Below are positions 20,951 to 32,766 of a stretch of 64,000 nucleotides of DNA, piece after piece. A program made the position numbers and the translations under genes. Numbering within the stretch: the first letter of the stretch is position 1; each line of letters begins with the position of its first letter. Under the pieces are notes generated by a model, which was not told where the DNA came from, ran no database searches, and saw nothing but the letters and a program-made list of their open reading frames with translations. Source of the DNA: Cordylochernes scorpioides (taxonomy: Eukaryota > Arthropoda > Arachnida > Pseudoscorpiones > Chernetidae); NCBI GenBank assembly GCA_030710605.1, contig CP092881.1, positions 71,415,118-71,479,117 on the forward strand, given 5' to 3'.

Positions 20951-21849
20951 GGATTAAAATTTCCATATTCGCCAAAGTTGGCGATAGAACCACTAACTAG
21001 TCTGAGTCTACTACTTGTCAGAATATAAATGGCGTGATAGGTATTTAAAACTAGTTGGCAAAAGAGTTGTCTTCTAGTTCCTCAATGCTATCTTGAGAAC
21101 GAGTTGTGTGTGGATCTATCGGACCATGACTGTCTGGTTGGATGGAAGAAAATTGCCCCTGGGACCGTCGAGATGGATGATTCATTAGAAGCCAAGGAAT
21201 TAATAACTTGGCGTCCTTTAATATTAATTACACAAAAGTGTCTCCAACCTGGGTGAATGTAAATAATGGATCTTCCTCTAATACATGTTCTCATTCTACA
21301 CAAATAATTAAAACGCATTATTTCAACTTTACGCCTTGTCAAGTTTCCTAAGACCTACTCTTTGGAAAATATTTTGCGTGCCCCTTCTTTTGAAAGAATA
21401 ATTTTGCTAAAATAGGTTAATAAGGAATATAAAGGAAGTATTTTTATACTGGCCGAAGTATTTTAAATTTAAAGAGCTATAAATGCCAGCCAGGTAGCCT
21501 CTATCTTTACGATAAAAGAAGTAATATGGTTAAATCAGGTTTGATTCGCTCTCCATTCATTCAAAATACTCTATGGTATTTTTATTTATTTTAAACAGAT
21601 TATGTACTATAGTACCATTCTTTTTGTAACATTGCTATTGTATATATCTTGATGGTTTTATTTGCAGAGAGAGGACGGACGTGAAGACTCAAGATCACCA
21701 ACTACGATCAAGACAACGAATAAATAAACATAACAACTTTGGAAGGTAATTTATTTGTATCTTATTTGTTTTGATTTTGGAAACCCGCTCGGTGAATAAC
21801 ACCAAGATGAAAGAAAACAAGGTAATATGACCCTACAAAGTTGTAAACG
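20951..21849. other. Spacer, no recognised gene
   Basis: A minus-strand frame at 21088-21342 is unrecognised and has no supporting features. No repeat relation beyond GGCCGAAGTA at 21451. Confidence 0.35.
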
Positions 21850-22035
21850 GTATAACAATATATATGTTATATTAAAATATTGTTTTGTTTAAAAAAATAT
21901 ATTTCATAGATACAAATACTTTTAAATTGACCACCAGAGGTCAAGCTTTCCCTATAAAAACTCGTTGTTGTTGTTATTCCCCGATCCGTCTCAAAAATTC
22001 TGCTTATTCATTTATCTATTTAGAAAAAAAAAAAA
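21850..22035 (+). repeat. Dispersed repeat family C, copy 3
   Basis: Contains ACCAGAGGT, CCCTATAAAAACTCGTTGTTG and TTCCCCGAT as in the copies at 5930 and 23950, ending in an A run. Confidence 0.5.
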
Positions 22036-22477
22036 AAAAATACCAATATATATGTTATGATAAGAAATATTATTTTGAGATAGAAATTAATTGCTGGTTC
22101 TTTTGAATACATGAGTACTTAATGGTATCGTTTGCAGTCGTCATCTTGAAAGAAAAGCAGAAGTATAATTATTTCTATCAAGTAGGTTTTATTTTAAATT
22201 ACATGAAGAAAATTACAATAAGACATTTTTCACAGTTATATAGAATTTATGAAATGAATTCTATATTAGTGATTTTCAAAAATAGGTTAGATAACTACAT
22301 ATTTACAACAAGTACATATATAAAAGTCGGCGTATTTTAAAACTATGGTCAAAAACAAGTAGAACTATCAATGAATGAAAATAAAATATATTTTTTTAAA
22401 TTATAGAATATTTTTTTTTATATTTAGATTATATAATATATATATATTTTTTTCTTACAACGATTGACGTACCAGTC

Positions 22478-23672
22478 ATGGCTCCCTCTAGGAAGAAGAA
22501 GAAGAATGCCGAGAAGCCCATCGTAACCCTCGCCCAACTGGAGATGGAGAACGAAGAGGTGAAGCAGAACTTCGAGCAGAAAATACAGAATCCTCACCCT
22601 ACCTCCCAATTTTACCTGCTCCAAAACCTAATGGAATTCATCAACTTACGGTCTGAGCAGATCAAGGCCCTCATTGCCGAGGTAGAGAACCTCTCTGGCA
22701 CCCTCGCGTCCTTTAAGGAACTGGACGGAATCAAGCTACAGACTGCCTGCCAAAGCACTCAAACCAGCCCTGCTCCTTCCTACAAGGGAACCAGCACTCA
22801 GACTGACCCCACCAAGCCCGCCACTACCGCTCCTACCAAAAGGAAGCACCCTGAGGCTCCCTACCTGCCCGCAAAGAGGACCAACTTGAAAGGTCCCACA
22901 AAACCTGCGCCTTCCCGTGTCTCCAAGCCTGCGGCCGCCCAAGTGGTCCTCCACGGGGAAAAATCGGCGGCCCACACAGTGGTCATCTCTGACGACCTAC
23001 AGGCTGACCCAAGAGCAATGCTTAAAGCTGTCCGCGCTGCCCACACTCTACCCCAAGGCGTTTTGGGCCTCCCTGCGAACCAAAGGGAAGCTTGTCCTCC
23101 ACTCCAGCAACCCCGATACCATCCCAGCTGTTACCACCTCCCTGGCCAACAAGCTGGATGGCATGAAGGTCCGCCAACAGAAGGTGATCCTGCCTCGCAT
23201 CTGCCTCTTCAAAGTGGATGAGGAAACATCCAACTCCACCATTGAAGAGACGCTGCTGGAAACCCCTGCTGTCAGCCAACTCCCCGGGGACAAGGTGGTG
23301 CGCGTGGCTCATCGTTCTGCACCCAGAAACGGGACCTGCACCGCCTTCATCGAGGTGGACCTCACAACCTTCAGAGCTCTGGGCAATCGTGGAAGGATCG
23401 TGGTGGACGGAGTGATCCTCAACTTCGAGGAGTCCATCCGCGCACGAATCTGCTTCCGCTGTTGTGGCTTCGGCCACAATTCTGCCCAATGCACTAGAGC
23501 TCCCACGTGCTTCCACTGCGGTGAAGGCGGCCATGAAGGCCGTGCCTGCCCCTCCGTTGCCGACCGGCACACTTCCAAGTACGCCAACTGCTGTGCCAAG
23601 GGCCTCCCAGACAAGCACGAGGCGAGGGCCTCAAGCTGCCCCATCTTGAAGCTTAGAGCCCTCAAGTTCTAG
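22478..23672 (+). pseudogene. LINE ORF1 (Gag-like, zinc knuckles), frameshifted
   Basis: GC-rich coding island sharply unlike its AT-rich surroundings. Frame one starts at ATG 22478 with a lysine-rich stretch, then a Pro/Thr/Lys-rich linker. It is joined by a frameshift near 23070 to a second frame ending at TAG 23670-23672. The C-terminal part has two perfect CX2CX4HX4C knuckles (CFRCCGFGHNSAQC and CFHCGEGGHEGRAC) and a third, altered Cys/His cluster. This layout is typical of ORF1 of I/Jockey/R1-type non-LTR retrotransposons, an RNA-binding nucleocapsid-like protein. No endonuclease-RT ORF2 follows, so the copy is both frameshifted and truncated or internally deleted. Confidence 0.75.
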
Positions 23673-23949
23673 GCTTCCAGGACATCCTGCCTCCTCAACT
23701 GGCCTCCATCCAGGCTTCTCACCCATCAAGGCGCTGTTTCCCTGACCTCTCCAGCTTCCTCCCCCCCTGCGATGACACCTCCACTGCCAGATCCTAGGAT
23801 CCCTTGCCACCAGCTCGCGTTCTGCAGCCATAGTAGGGCTAGAAGACCTTATTTGTAGGCCAATTAGCCCGGATTCTCAAGAAACCTCTTCTTGCCATTC
23901 GGGGCTCAAAAATCATTCATTTTGGTTAGCAGCCCCGTAAAATAAAGAT
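23673..23949 (+). other. GC-rich trailer of the LINE fragment
   Basis: C-rich sequence continues to about 23840 and then reverts to AT-rich DNA. GAAGACCTTAT at 23850 resembles GAAGACCTTCTAT after the LINE scrap at 34724, possibly the same 3' UTR. Confidence 0.35.
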
Positions 23950-24215
23950 ATTTTCTCTTATTCCCCGATAGCCGGCTCGAATCTTTGTACATTATGTAAA
24001 TTATATTTTGTTTTCCTTGTTCTACTCGCCTTAAGCTAGGCGGTACTTTTACGATACTATGTTTTTCATATATATTCCTTAGCTCAAATAAAGAAATCTC
24101 TGATCTTTAATATTTTTATTATAGTTTCAAGCTTTTAACCACGACTGCAATACCATTACCATAATCCTCAACATGATCAAAAATCAAGCAGAAAATATAT
24201 ATATTTTTAAATAAT
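23950..24215 (+). repeat. Dispersed repeat family C, copy 4
   Basis: TATTCCCCGATAGCCGGCTC, TTTGTACATTATGTAAATTAT and CTACTCGCC match copy 1. Its right side abuts the gypsy LTR at 24223. Confidence 0.5.
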
Positions 24216-24222
24216 ATATATA

Positions 24223-24936
24223 TGTAATAATAAGTTGTAGTTCTGGTTGACTCTTGTAGTACCTCGTCGACTCTCTGTAATAAGGTGATGCAACCGAGGG
24301 TCAAACCTGTAGTAACCGCGAGGGACAGTCAGGGCTTGGAGAGTTTTCCAGTATCTCTCTGCACCTTGTAGGATCTTTAACAGTTCTCACAGGGTACAGG
24401 CAGTCGTGGTCGAGGCAGAGTGGAAAACTGGGGAATGTCCACACACAAAAAACGAAGCGACACAGTTGTAGAAGGAAAGTTCCAAGAACAGATAAAAAGT
24501 CGAGCCAAGAGCAAGATGGAGTTAGAGTAGAGTTCTTACTGGCTACATGGTGAATGAGGTGGAACTTGGAGACAACCGGCGACGCGCTGATGGTGACGAC
24601 TAACTGCCTGTTACTAAGTCGGGCCCTTTTTTATATCACTCCTCGGTCAAAGAGAATTGCATCATGCACGTGTCGCTACAGGACACCGGCGCCTATCTGT
24701 CGGCTTCCAATCTATTTTTAGAAGTTACTTTGTGATTTACTTCTCTCTTGCTCTTAACTCAGCTTTTAATCTATTATATAGTTTTATTTATTCATCCTCA
24801 GTACATTACATATGGTGATGCAAGGACACATGTCAATTATGCGTATAATTATTTATAGATGTGTTTCTATACACAACATATATGACAATCTTGTTATAAA
24901 TATTATATAATATAGGGTTGTTGGTTTAAATTATCA
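24223..24936 (-). repeat. 3' LTR of the decayed gypsy element
   Basis: Reads TGATAATTTAAACC...TTATTACA on the minus strand (TG..CA ends). 714 bp, matching 31513-32226. Confidence 0.85.
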
Positions 24937-26172
24937 TAGATGGGCCCCGGGAGTGAAAGGGTTTATCCGGGTTTAAGCGGGTAAAGCCTGTCTAACACAG
25001 GTAAGTAATTAAAATTTCTTTTAATTAATTAAAACTGTGAGGGTAAAGGGCTATAACAAGATGTTTATTTGGATATATCTGAAAATTATAAAAATAAAAC
25101 TTATGTTTAATTTAAAAGTTATGATATTCATTATAAAAGAGAAATGTAGATAAAACCTTTGTTTGCTAAAAAAAATGATAATAAAAAAATGATGTTCTAA
25201 AAGATTGTTGGCGGGCGTTGGAAAGGGTTAGGGGTTGAAGAATATGCAATTGTAAGTGTTGCACAGACAATCAAATACTGAGATCCAGGTGCAAAGCGAG
25301 GATATAGACTTGTGCGTCTTCCTAGGCAATGTTTCACCTGTGAACCTGTATAAGGTTACAGTGCTTTGTCACAATTGTAGGGTTATTGGGTTGAGAAGTT
25401 GTTGAAGAAAAGTATTAATATGATTGAAAGGGGTGGTAGAGTTATGCGATAAGTAGAATTGTTGTAGCGACAGTAGGTGGTCTGACTTGACTTGAAATCA
25501 AAGGTTGATTGTGGTCCGCTAGAGCTGAAAAAATTGAAAGTTGAAAAAAGTGAACGCTTTGTGCATGCGTTGGTGATTTGCTCTGCGGATGATTGAAATA
25601 AACTCTTGAAGCGTGTTCAGACCAGAAGTTGAGATTCGTAAATCTGGGGAACTGTGTTCAAAGAGTTTGTTGAATTACGAAATCAAAAAGAAAAAATTGT
25701 CAAGCAGTACTGTCGTTTCTACGATGGTTTGAAGCAATGGCTGAAATAGATAGTGAAAAAAGTATAGGGAAGTGGTTAGTGAGTAGGATTGTTGAAAACG
25801 ATTGTTGCATGCCCGATAGTTGATGATAAACATTGTCATATAATAAAGTTATTTAAACAAAAATATAGTGAATAAAAAGATAGAAATATGATTGCGGATA
25901 AAAAAGTATAAAAGATATATAAAAAATATAATAATGAATTAAAAATGATTATTGAAACAATTAAATGTTCTGCCATACTAAAATAATGTCATGAAAAATA
26001 AAATTGTTAAAATAAAGTTGTTAAAATAATGTTGGAATAAAAATTTGATTATATATTTGAAAAGTAAAAAATAAAAATAATTATTCAAAATTTTATACAA
26101 AGTTATAATATAATTAAAGGTTACTAATGATTAGATAAATGTGTTAAGTAGTGAAAAATGAACAAAAATTGT

Positions 26173-26218
<46 letters not shown>

Positions 26219-27175
26219 GAAGAAAAGTTAAAAGAAAACAAAAAATATTCGTTCCTGAAAAAAGGGGACATATTTACACACAATGTCTAGGTGTAGGTGC
26301 AAGATTATTGATGTCTTTAGTTTGGCCTACGGGGAGGCAATGTGTCCCTATGTCGCTTTGGTCCGGTCTGAGAAGTTGGTCTTTGCCAGATCTTCCCGAT
26401 TATATTATGTGAGACCAGACGGGGAGCGATCTTGATCCCTAAAATTATGTCATTGTAGTGGAAGATGGGACTTTGGGTACATTTGATATGTAGTGCATGT
26501 CTTAGGCGCTAAAAAGATTGCAGAGCGTTTTATGCAGTTGGTCTGCAAAATTTTTAGGTGAGCCAACCCAAACGCCGGCTTGTTACGTTTGGGAAAAATC
26601 ATTTAAAATATAAACTTAACAGATCTTTTCTCCATGTAACATTGCGTTACATATGGAGAAATGAGAGGTTAAATCCTTTTTTATTCCTAACGAGAGAGCC
26701 GGTAATGTCGTGTATTGTTCGTATTAAAAGCGTACCCAAAAGCCTTATAATTGAATGATCGACAGTGAAGAGTGTTGAAGATTGGAATATTGTCGTGGCG
26801 ATGGGCGCCATTTTGGGGATTTAATTGTCCTTTTACGAGGGTATAATGTGGCGTCTCATATGGTGTCATTTATAGGATCGATAACTTTATAAAAATAAGA
26901 TTTGCTATAAAAGGGATTTTATATAACTTTCCTATCCGTTTTAATCTGGTAGGTTATTTGGTGGACACGAAAAACTAGTATACCGGTGTGCCAAGGTACA
27001 GGCGTACTGAAACTGGAGGTGTCAATGTCAACATGTGTCATGTTGCCGACTGACGCCGCTGGGTTGTTTGCTTTTGTTGGCGGTCCTTTGTTGCCGACTG
27101 GCACCGCTGGGGTTTGGTTGCTGTCACCTGATCCCATGTCTGGCCTACATCCCGAGTTGAGCCGTCTTCTCTTGC
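24937..27175 (-). other. Non-coding 3' internal region of the gypsy element
   Basis: 2.2 kb between integrase and the 3' LTR. No env-like frame is readable. A T run of about 48 (26170-26217) suggests an A-tailed insertion on the minus strand or simple-repeat expansion. A 72-codon minus frame at 26919-27137, just after integrase, is unrecognised. Confidence 0.45.
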
Positions 27176-30100
27176 CTATTTGAAAATACCGGGATTTAAA
27201 TGTAAAAAGGGCTGTGAGCTTGTAGGCGGTATAATTCGGAATAGTTGCGTTTCGAAGATAGCTGGAGTCAAATGATTGAATTCAATGAAATGTACATCTT
27301 GAGGCAATCGCTGTGGGTCTTGAACAAATCGGGTTTGTGGAGGTGTAATATACAGAACATTCTCTGTGTAATATTTTAATTTATTGACATGTATGGTGTC
27401 ACTGTCTCTATTGAGAGGCTGATTTGGGCGATCTATTCGAACGACATTGGGTGAAATTATTTCAATTATTTTGTATGGTCCAGTAAAATATGGTGCTAAC
27501 TTACCTGTGTCGGGATGTCTGTAATTTTTTACCAAAACAAGATCATTCACTTCGAAATGTGGTGTTCTGTGCTGCTTATCAAATGTTTCTTTATCTTTTT
27601 TATGCTTATTTTGAGTACGAGAGCTTGCTATCTCTCGAGCTATATTTATCTCGGGGTATGGGTTAAGATGAGTTCTTAGATCTGGGGGGATAACATTGAA
27701 CATTAAGTAGGTAGGTGGAAAACTTGTGACAGAATGGGGTGTGTTATTGTACGTCTGAGTGACGCGCTTAACTAGTTGAGTCCAGGAAGCTTTTGGATTT
27801 TCTAGATAAGCTAGTCTGAGCTTGCCTGTAATGGTCGCATTTAAGCGTTCTATTAAACCGTTTGCTTGTGGGTTATTGCTTGTGGTTAGTAGGGGTTGTA
27901 TACCATGTTTTATTAAAAATTTACGGAATTTTTCTGAGGTAAAAGCGGGCGCTCTGTCAGATAACAGACGTTTTGGAGATCCTTGCTGTAGTACAGTCTT
28001 GAGGGTTTGAATGTACGTTAGGGTACTGGTGGACTTCGATGGAAAGTTCCAAGCATATCGCGTTAAATGATCCACTATAACGTGTAGATAGGTCTTGGAG
28101 TGTCCATATTTCGAAAATCCAGCTATGGTATCTATAGAGATTAAGTCGAATGGTTGTTGAGGTGGTGGAATTTGTCCGAGGGCACCATAGGGTTTACCTT
28201 TGGGCCTTTTAATGATTTGGCAGGTGTGACACGACCTGACAAATTTTTCTATAGATTTAGAGATACCTTTCCAGTAGTACTGGGTAGTGATTATGCGGGT
28301 CATCTGAGAGATGCCTGGGTGGTTATACTCTTGGTGAACTTTGTTCATGAGAGAATGTTGCAGGGTTTCGGGAATTATTATTTTAGTTACACCTTTTCGG
28401 GTAATGGTATGTAAGCCGTTTGTATCAATGTTGAAGCGGGATGCTGTTGGTTGATGCTGTTTTATAATATCAGTACTGATAAATCCTACAAAAGGGTTTC
28501 GTGAGAGTAAATCTGCCTCATACTGTTGACTGCCTTTGAGGTAGTGGATTTCGTAATTATAGGTAGATAGTCTCAGGCTCCATCTAAATAGTCGGCCTGA
28601 CGGATTTTATATAGTTTTAAGCCATTGTAAAGCTTGATGATCTGTGTATATGGTGAATTTTATACCGGTGAGGTATATTCGGAATTTGTCTACACTTTCG
28701 ACGATGGCGAGGCACTCGAGTTCGGAAACGGTGTAGTTTCTCTCATGTGCTCTAAGGGCGCGGCTGAAATATTGTACAGGATGTACTTGTCCGTCTGGAT
28801 GTACCTGTTTGAGTATGCCGGCAATCCCTTGGGTGGATGCGTCGCAATAAAGGCGGCATGGTAAACCGACTTGATACAAGTGTAATACTGGTTTACTGGT
28901 TAAACTTTCTTTGAGAGTGGTGAAAGCTTGTTGACAGTCTGGGTCCCAATTCCATTTTACATCCTTTTTAAGTAGTTTATTTAATGGTGCACGTAAGCGG
29001 GCATAATCTGCTATAAACTTATTATAAACGTTTACTGCTCCTAAAAATGATTGTAGTGTTTTTTGATTGGTAGGTGGTTTGATGGCATTTATGGTATAAA
29101 GGTTGCGCGTCTGTGGTGCATAAGTACCTGCGGTAACAGTGTATCCTAAGAAATCTATATTTGTTTTAAAAAATGAACATTTATTATAATTGAGTTTGAT
29201 GTTTTCGTGTTGACACACCGTTAGAAATTGTTGTAGGTGTTGTAGATGATCCTCTAAGGTGTCAGAAAAAATAATGAAATCGTCGAAGTAATGGGTAACA
29301 AAATTTAGTTTATATTTTTGCATGACCTGGTTTATGGCACGATGGTATATCTGTGGCGAATTTTTAAATCCGTAAGGAAGTCTACAAAATTCGTACTGAC
29401 TATCTAACGTCACGAAAGCTAGTAGATTACGTGAGTTAGGTTCTATTTCCACTTGCCAATATGCGGATGCTATATCTACAGAAGAGTAGTATTTGGCTTT
29501 CGACAATTTGTCAAGAATGGTTTCTATTAAAGGTAAAGGATGTACGTCTGGAGCGATGATTTCATTAAGTTTTCTGTAATCAATACAGAAACGTTTCGTT
29601 TTGTCACGTTTGGTAACAAGCGTTATGGGACTGGCATAAGGTGAAACTTACGGGGCAATGATTCCATATTGGAGCATTTGCTCTATTTGGGTTTGTATTT
29701 CTTGTTGGTCGTGTAGTGGCACTCTATATGGGCGTAATGCTATTATTTTATCTGTGGTGGTATTGATTTTTACCGGTGGTATGTTCAATTTGGGCACATT
29801 GTATTTATTAGTAGAGAACACTTGCGAGAATTCATATAGAATTCGGTGGAGTTCGTGTGGACAATGTTCTAACTGAGGTGCCGCATTAGAAGGTATAGAA
29901 ATCTCGATATCATAGGTAGGAGATATAGTGGGTGAACATATAATTGGGGTAGAGTCCGCCACGTGTAAACAGGACTGGTTCGAGGGGAAAGTGGTAAACA
30001 TATCAGTTTCCCTCGGTTGAGTGGGACATAAATCCTGTTTGCACTTGGTGAACTTATAGACATTCGTTGGGAGAGCATCATTATTTTGATAAATTTGGAG

Positions 30101-30404
30101 ATTATTAAAATCTATAATTAATTTAAATATTTTAAGGGTATTAATAGATAAAATACCAAAAAGGCAGTGAAGCTTCTACTATAAAAAATTTTAGTTTTTG
30201 GGTGAGGTTACCGATTTTAAGTTTTAAAAAAATATATCCAAGGGTATTTACATTGTGGGCTATTGCATTTTTAGTTAAACTGTACTGATGGATAATAATT
30301 TTATATGGTAATCTATTTTCTATGGTTCTTAAAATATCTAAGTTAAGTAGGTTTATAGATGCTCCCGTGTCTATTAAAAAGGGCAAATTTACATTTGGTG
30401 ACAA
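27176..30404 (-). pseudogene. pol: pol (PR-RT-RNase H-IN) of the gypsy element, broken
   Basis: Protease with IDTGAS at about 30365 is cut by a frameshift near 30155. RT resumes at 30001, hits an in-frame TAA at about 29647, then continues through VDIASAYW and YFDD (about 29280-29290) and RNase H (CDAS...HTDHQAL) to a second TAA at about 28607. Integrase (28348-27176) keeps the HHCC zinc region (HQEYNHPG...CHTC), D in SIDTI, D in LSDRAPAF and E in LIERLN, plus a C-terminal GPYKIIE segment. Both stops look like single changes. Such a pol would make the enzymes that copy and insert the element, but this copy cannot express them intact. Confidence 0.85.
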
Positions 30405-30426
30405 TTCAGTCCATATTATTAGCTGT

Positions 30427-31425
30427 TCAACGAAAATAAGTTTCAGGTTTTCCTACCGTTGAGCTGCTCGCGGGGCATGCAGAGTCGTCTTGGCTTACAG
30501 CTTGGACTTGGGGAACATGGCTCGGAGATTGGACCTTGGGCTGGGTGTGGGTACCACGTTTTGGTACAGTGGTTGTGCGTGGTCTGGCGCTGTAGACTGG
30601 GCGTGTTCGGTCCCGTGGGAACCGTTGTTCACACTGGGAGTGCCAGTGCATGGCATTGCAATACTTGCAAGGCGAGGGTGGAGGTGTAACTTGGTACGTT
30701 ACACGTGATGGCCGCTGGTTGTTGTACCGCGGTGGTGGGTTGTGGTAGGTTGGGTGTGGAGCCTTGTCTACTAGGCGCTGGTACACTGCACTGGTGGCAC
30801 ACTGAGTTCCTCTTATTCTTGATACTATGTCGAACCATTCCTTAATGGTGTTTGGCTGCACAGTTGCGATTAATCGCTGGTCTGCGACGGGCAGTCCGTC
30901 GGTCAGAGACTCAATTAAAATGTCGGCGGGTAGGTCGAGTTTCATGCCCATAACCGTTTTGTTTTGGTAGTAGTCTTCTAGGGGCATTTGGGGTGTCAAT
31001 ATGATTGCTAAAAAGCGTGCAAACGACGCTTCTGTCGTTGCTGGGAATAAGTCTATCAGTCTCTGGCGGGCTTCAATATAAAATAACCTATCTAACCGTA
31101 GGCTTCGGAAATATTGGAGTGGCTTACCTTGCAGGTAGCAGGGTAACTTGCGTAGGCGATCCGTGTAGGTCAGCTTAGCTCGGTCTGCTTGGGCATCGAA
31201 GTTGTCGAAAAAACTCTGGGCTTCAAAGGAACCATCGTATGGACTCACGTCTATCTCCCTAGGAGATCGGGCGACAAGCAGTTTACTCAGGGCATCGGCG
31301 ATCTGTGTCAGCGGGTCTGCGGAGTTATCTTGGGGCGGCGATGTTTCCTCCTCTTCAAATGTCGTCTCTTGTTTGGGGATAGTTTGTTCGGCTGTATCGT
31401 TGGACGGGTTGGTTTGCTCCTCCAT
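30427..31425 (-). CDS. gag: Gag polyprotein of the gypsy element
   Basis: 332 codons, uninterrupted, starting at ATG 31425 about 90 bp inside the 5' LTR. The acidic N-terminus is followed by a retrotransposon Gag core (YDGSFEAQSFFDNFDAQ...FARFLAIILTPQMPLEDYY), a Pro/Arg-rich linker and a compact knuckle CKYCNAMHWHSQC (CX2CX3HX4C, one residue shorter than canonical). It would coat the RNA in virus-like particles. It ends just upstream of the protease frame in a different phase, so pol may have been reached by ribosomal frameshifting. That cannot be told apart from decay here. Confidence 0.8.
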   Translation of the reverse strand: MEEQTNPSNDTAEQTIPKQETTFEEEETSPPQDNSADPLTQIADALSKLLVARSPREIDVSPYDGSFEAQSFFDNFDAQADRAKLTYTDRLRKLPCYLQGKPLQYFRSLRLDRLFYIEARQRLIDLFPATTEASFARFLAIILTPQMPLEDYYQNKTVMGMKLDLPADILIESLTDGLPVADQRLIATVQPNTIKEWFDIVSRIRGTQCATSAVYQRLVDKAPHPTYHNPPPRYNNQRPSRVTYQVTPPPSPCKYCNAMHWHSQCEQRFPRDRTRPVYSARPRTTTVPKRGTHTQPKVQSPSHVPQVQAVSQDDSACPASSSTVGKPETYFR

Positions 31426-31493
31426 CTTGGCTCTTTCTCTTTTTTCTATCTGGACAGTCCTCTTACCTTCTTCGTTGTGGTCTCCTTCGTTGT

Positions 31494-31509
31494 GGTTATC
31501 CTGTCGACT
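31494..31509 (-). promoter_or_regulatory. Putative tRNA primer-binding site
   Basis: AGTCGACAGGATAACC, 3 nt inside the 5' LTR end. It is almost the same as 35140-35155 and 10974-10988. It looks like the complement of a tRNA-Ser acceptor/T-arm without the TGG that would pair with CCA. tRNA identity is inference. Confidence 0.5.
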
Positions 31510-31512
31510 ATC

Positions 31513-32226
31513 TGTAAAAATAAGTTGTAGTTCTGGTTGACTCTTGTAGTACCTCGTCGACTCTCTGTAATAAGGTGATGCAACCGAGGGTCAAACCTGT
31601 AGTAACCGCGAGGGACAGTCAGGGCGTGGAGAGTTTTCCAGTACCTCTCTGCACCTTGTAGGATCTTTAACAGTTCTCACAGGGTACAGGCAGACGTGGT
31701 CGAGGCAGAGTGGAAAACTGGGGAATGTCCACACACAAAAAACGAAGCGACACAGTTGTAGAAGGAAAGTTCCAAGAACAGATAAAAAGTCGAGCCAAGA
31801 GCAAGATGGAGTTAGAGTAGAGTTCTTACTGGCTACATGGTGAATGAGGTGGAACTTGGAGACAACCGGCGACGCGCTGATGGTGACGACTAACTGCCTG
31901 TTACTAAGTCGGGCCCTTTTTTATATCACTCCTCGGACAAAGAGAATTGCATCATGCACGTGTCGCTACAGGACACCGGCGCCTATCTGTCGGCTTCCAA
32001 TCTATTTTTAGAAGTTACTTTGTGATTTACTTCTCTCTTGCTCTTAACTCAGCTTTTAATCTATTATATAGTTTTATTTATTCATCCTCAGTACATTACA
32101 TATGGTGATGCAAGGACACATGTCAATTATGCGTATAATTATTTATAGATGTGTTTCTATATACAGCATATATGACAATCTTGTTATAAGTATTATATAA
32201 TATAGGGTTGTTGGTTTAAATTATCA
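31513..32226 (-). repeat. 5' LTR of the decayed gypsy element
   Basis: 714 bp, TG..CA ends on the minus strand, followed on the right by TATA matching the left flank. Confidence 0.85.
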
Positions 32227-32334
32227 TATATACATAAAATTTGTTGTTTTTTCCTCGTCTATCAAGAGTTCATGTCCCTCGCTACACTACCTTTTACAAT
32301 CCCGAAGGTAATGGTAGATCAATGTATAATATTA

Positions 32335-32625
32335 TAGAGTATAATACATTTTAAAATCTAAAAAGAAACTTACCCTTGATGTTTTAAACTTAAAAATAAA
32401 GTATTGAAAAACGAACAAATAGGAATTCAGTCGATAACTTTATTAATATGTCAGATTGATAGATTCAGGAACAAAACATTTGTAGATTTTCCAATCGTTC
32501 CTCGTTTGTTCATCTAGAACAGTGGATATTCTCTTCATTTAATATTAATTTTAAAAAATCATTTTATTTACCTATTCCTATTCAGATAAATAAAATTGTG
32601 AAAATAGAAAGTTGAATGACCATTC
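32335..32625 (+). repeat. Dispersed repeat, sister of 17840-18135
   Basis: Shares long blocks with 17840-18135 but lacks the U2 snRNA fragment (CCTCGTTTGTTCAT runs straight to AGTGGATATTCTC). Confidence 0.55.
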
Positions 32626-32766
32626 AGTAGATGCATTAGCTTATGGAGTGAAAGATGAATTAAGTTTTTTTCTAAGGTAATGAGGTTATAATATTTTAAG
32701 TTTTACTATTTTGGAAAAAGGAGATATAATAAGTAAAAGATAAGAAATAATAATAAGTGCATTATA

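Larger units (their letters stand above)
24223..32226 (-). mobile_element. Ty3/gypsy LTR retrotransposon, decayed, 8.0 kb
   Basis: Two 714-bp LTRs in direct orientation bracket gag and a broken pol read on the minus strand, in the order gag, protease, RT, RNase H, integrase that defines Ty3/gypsy. The flanks repeat TATA (24219-24222 and 32227-32230). Only about eight LTR differences were seen by eye (roughly 1%), so the insertion is fairly young although pol has a frameshift and two stops. No purine tract is visible next to the 3' LTR. Confidence 0.88.

Noticed and set aside
22736-23665. Long minus-strand and alternative-frame ORFs opposite the LINE ORF1.
   Set aside because: Shadows produced by the GC-rich coding strand. 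Only the plus-strand frames contain zinc knuckles.
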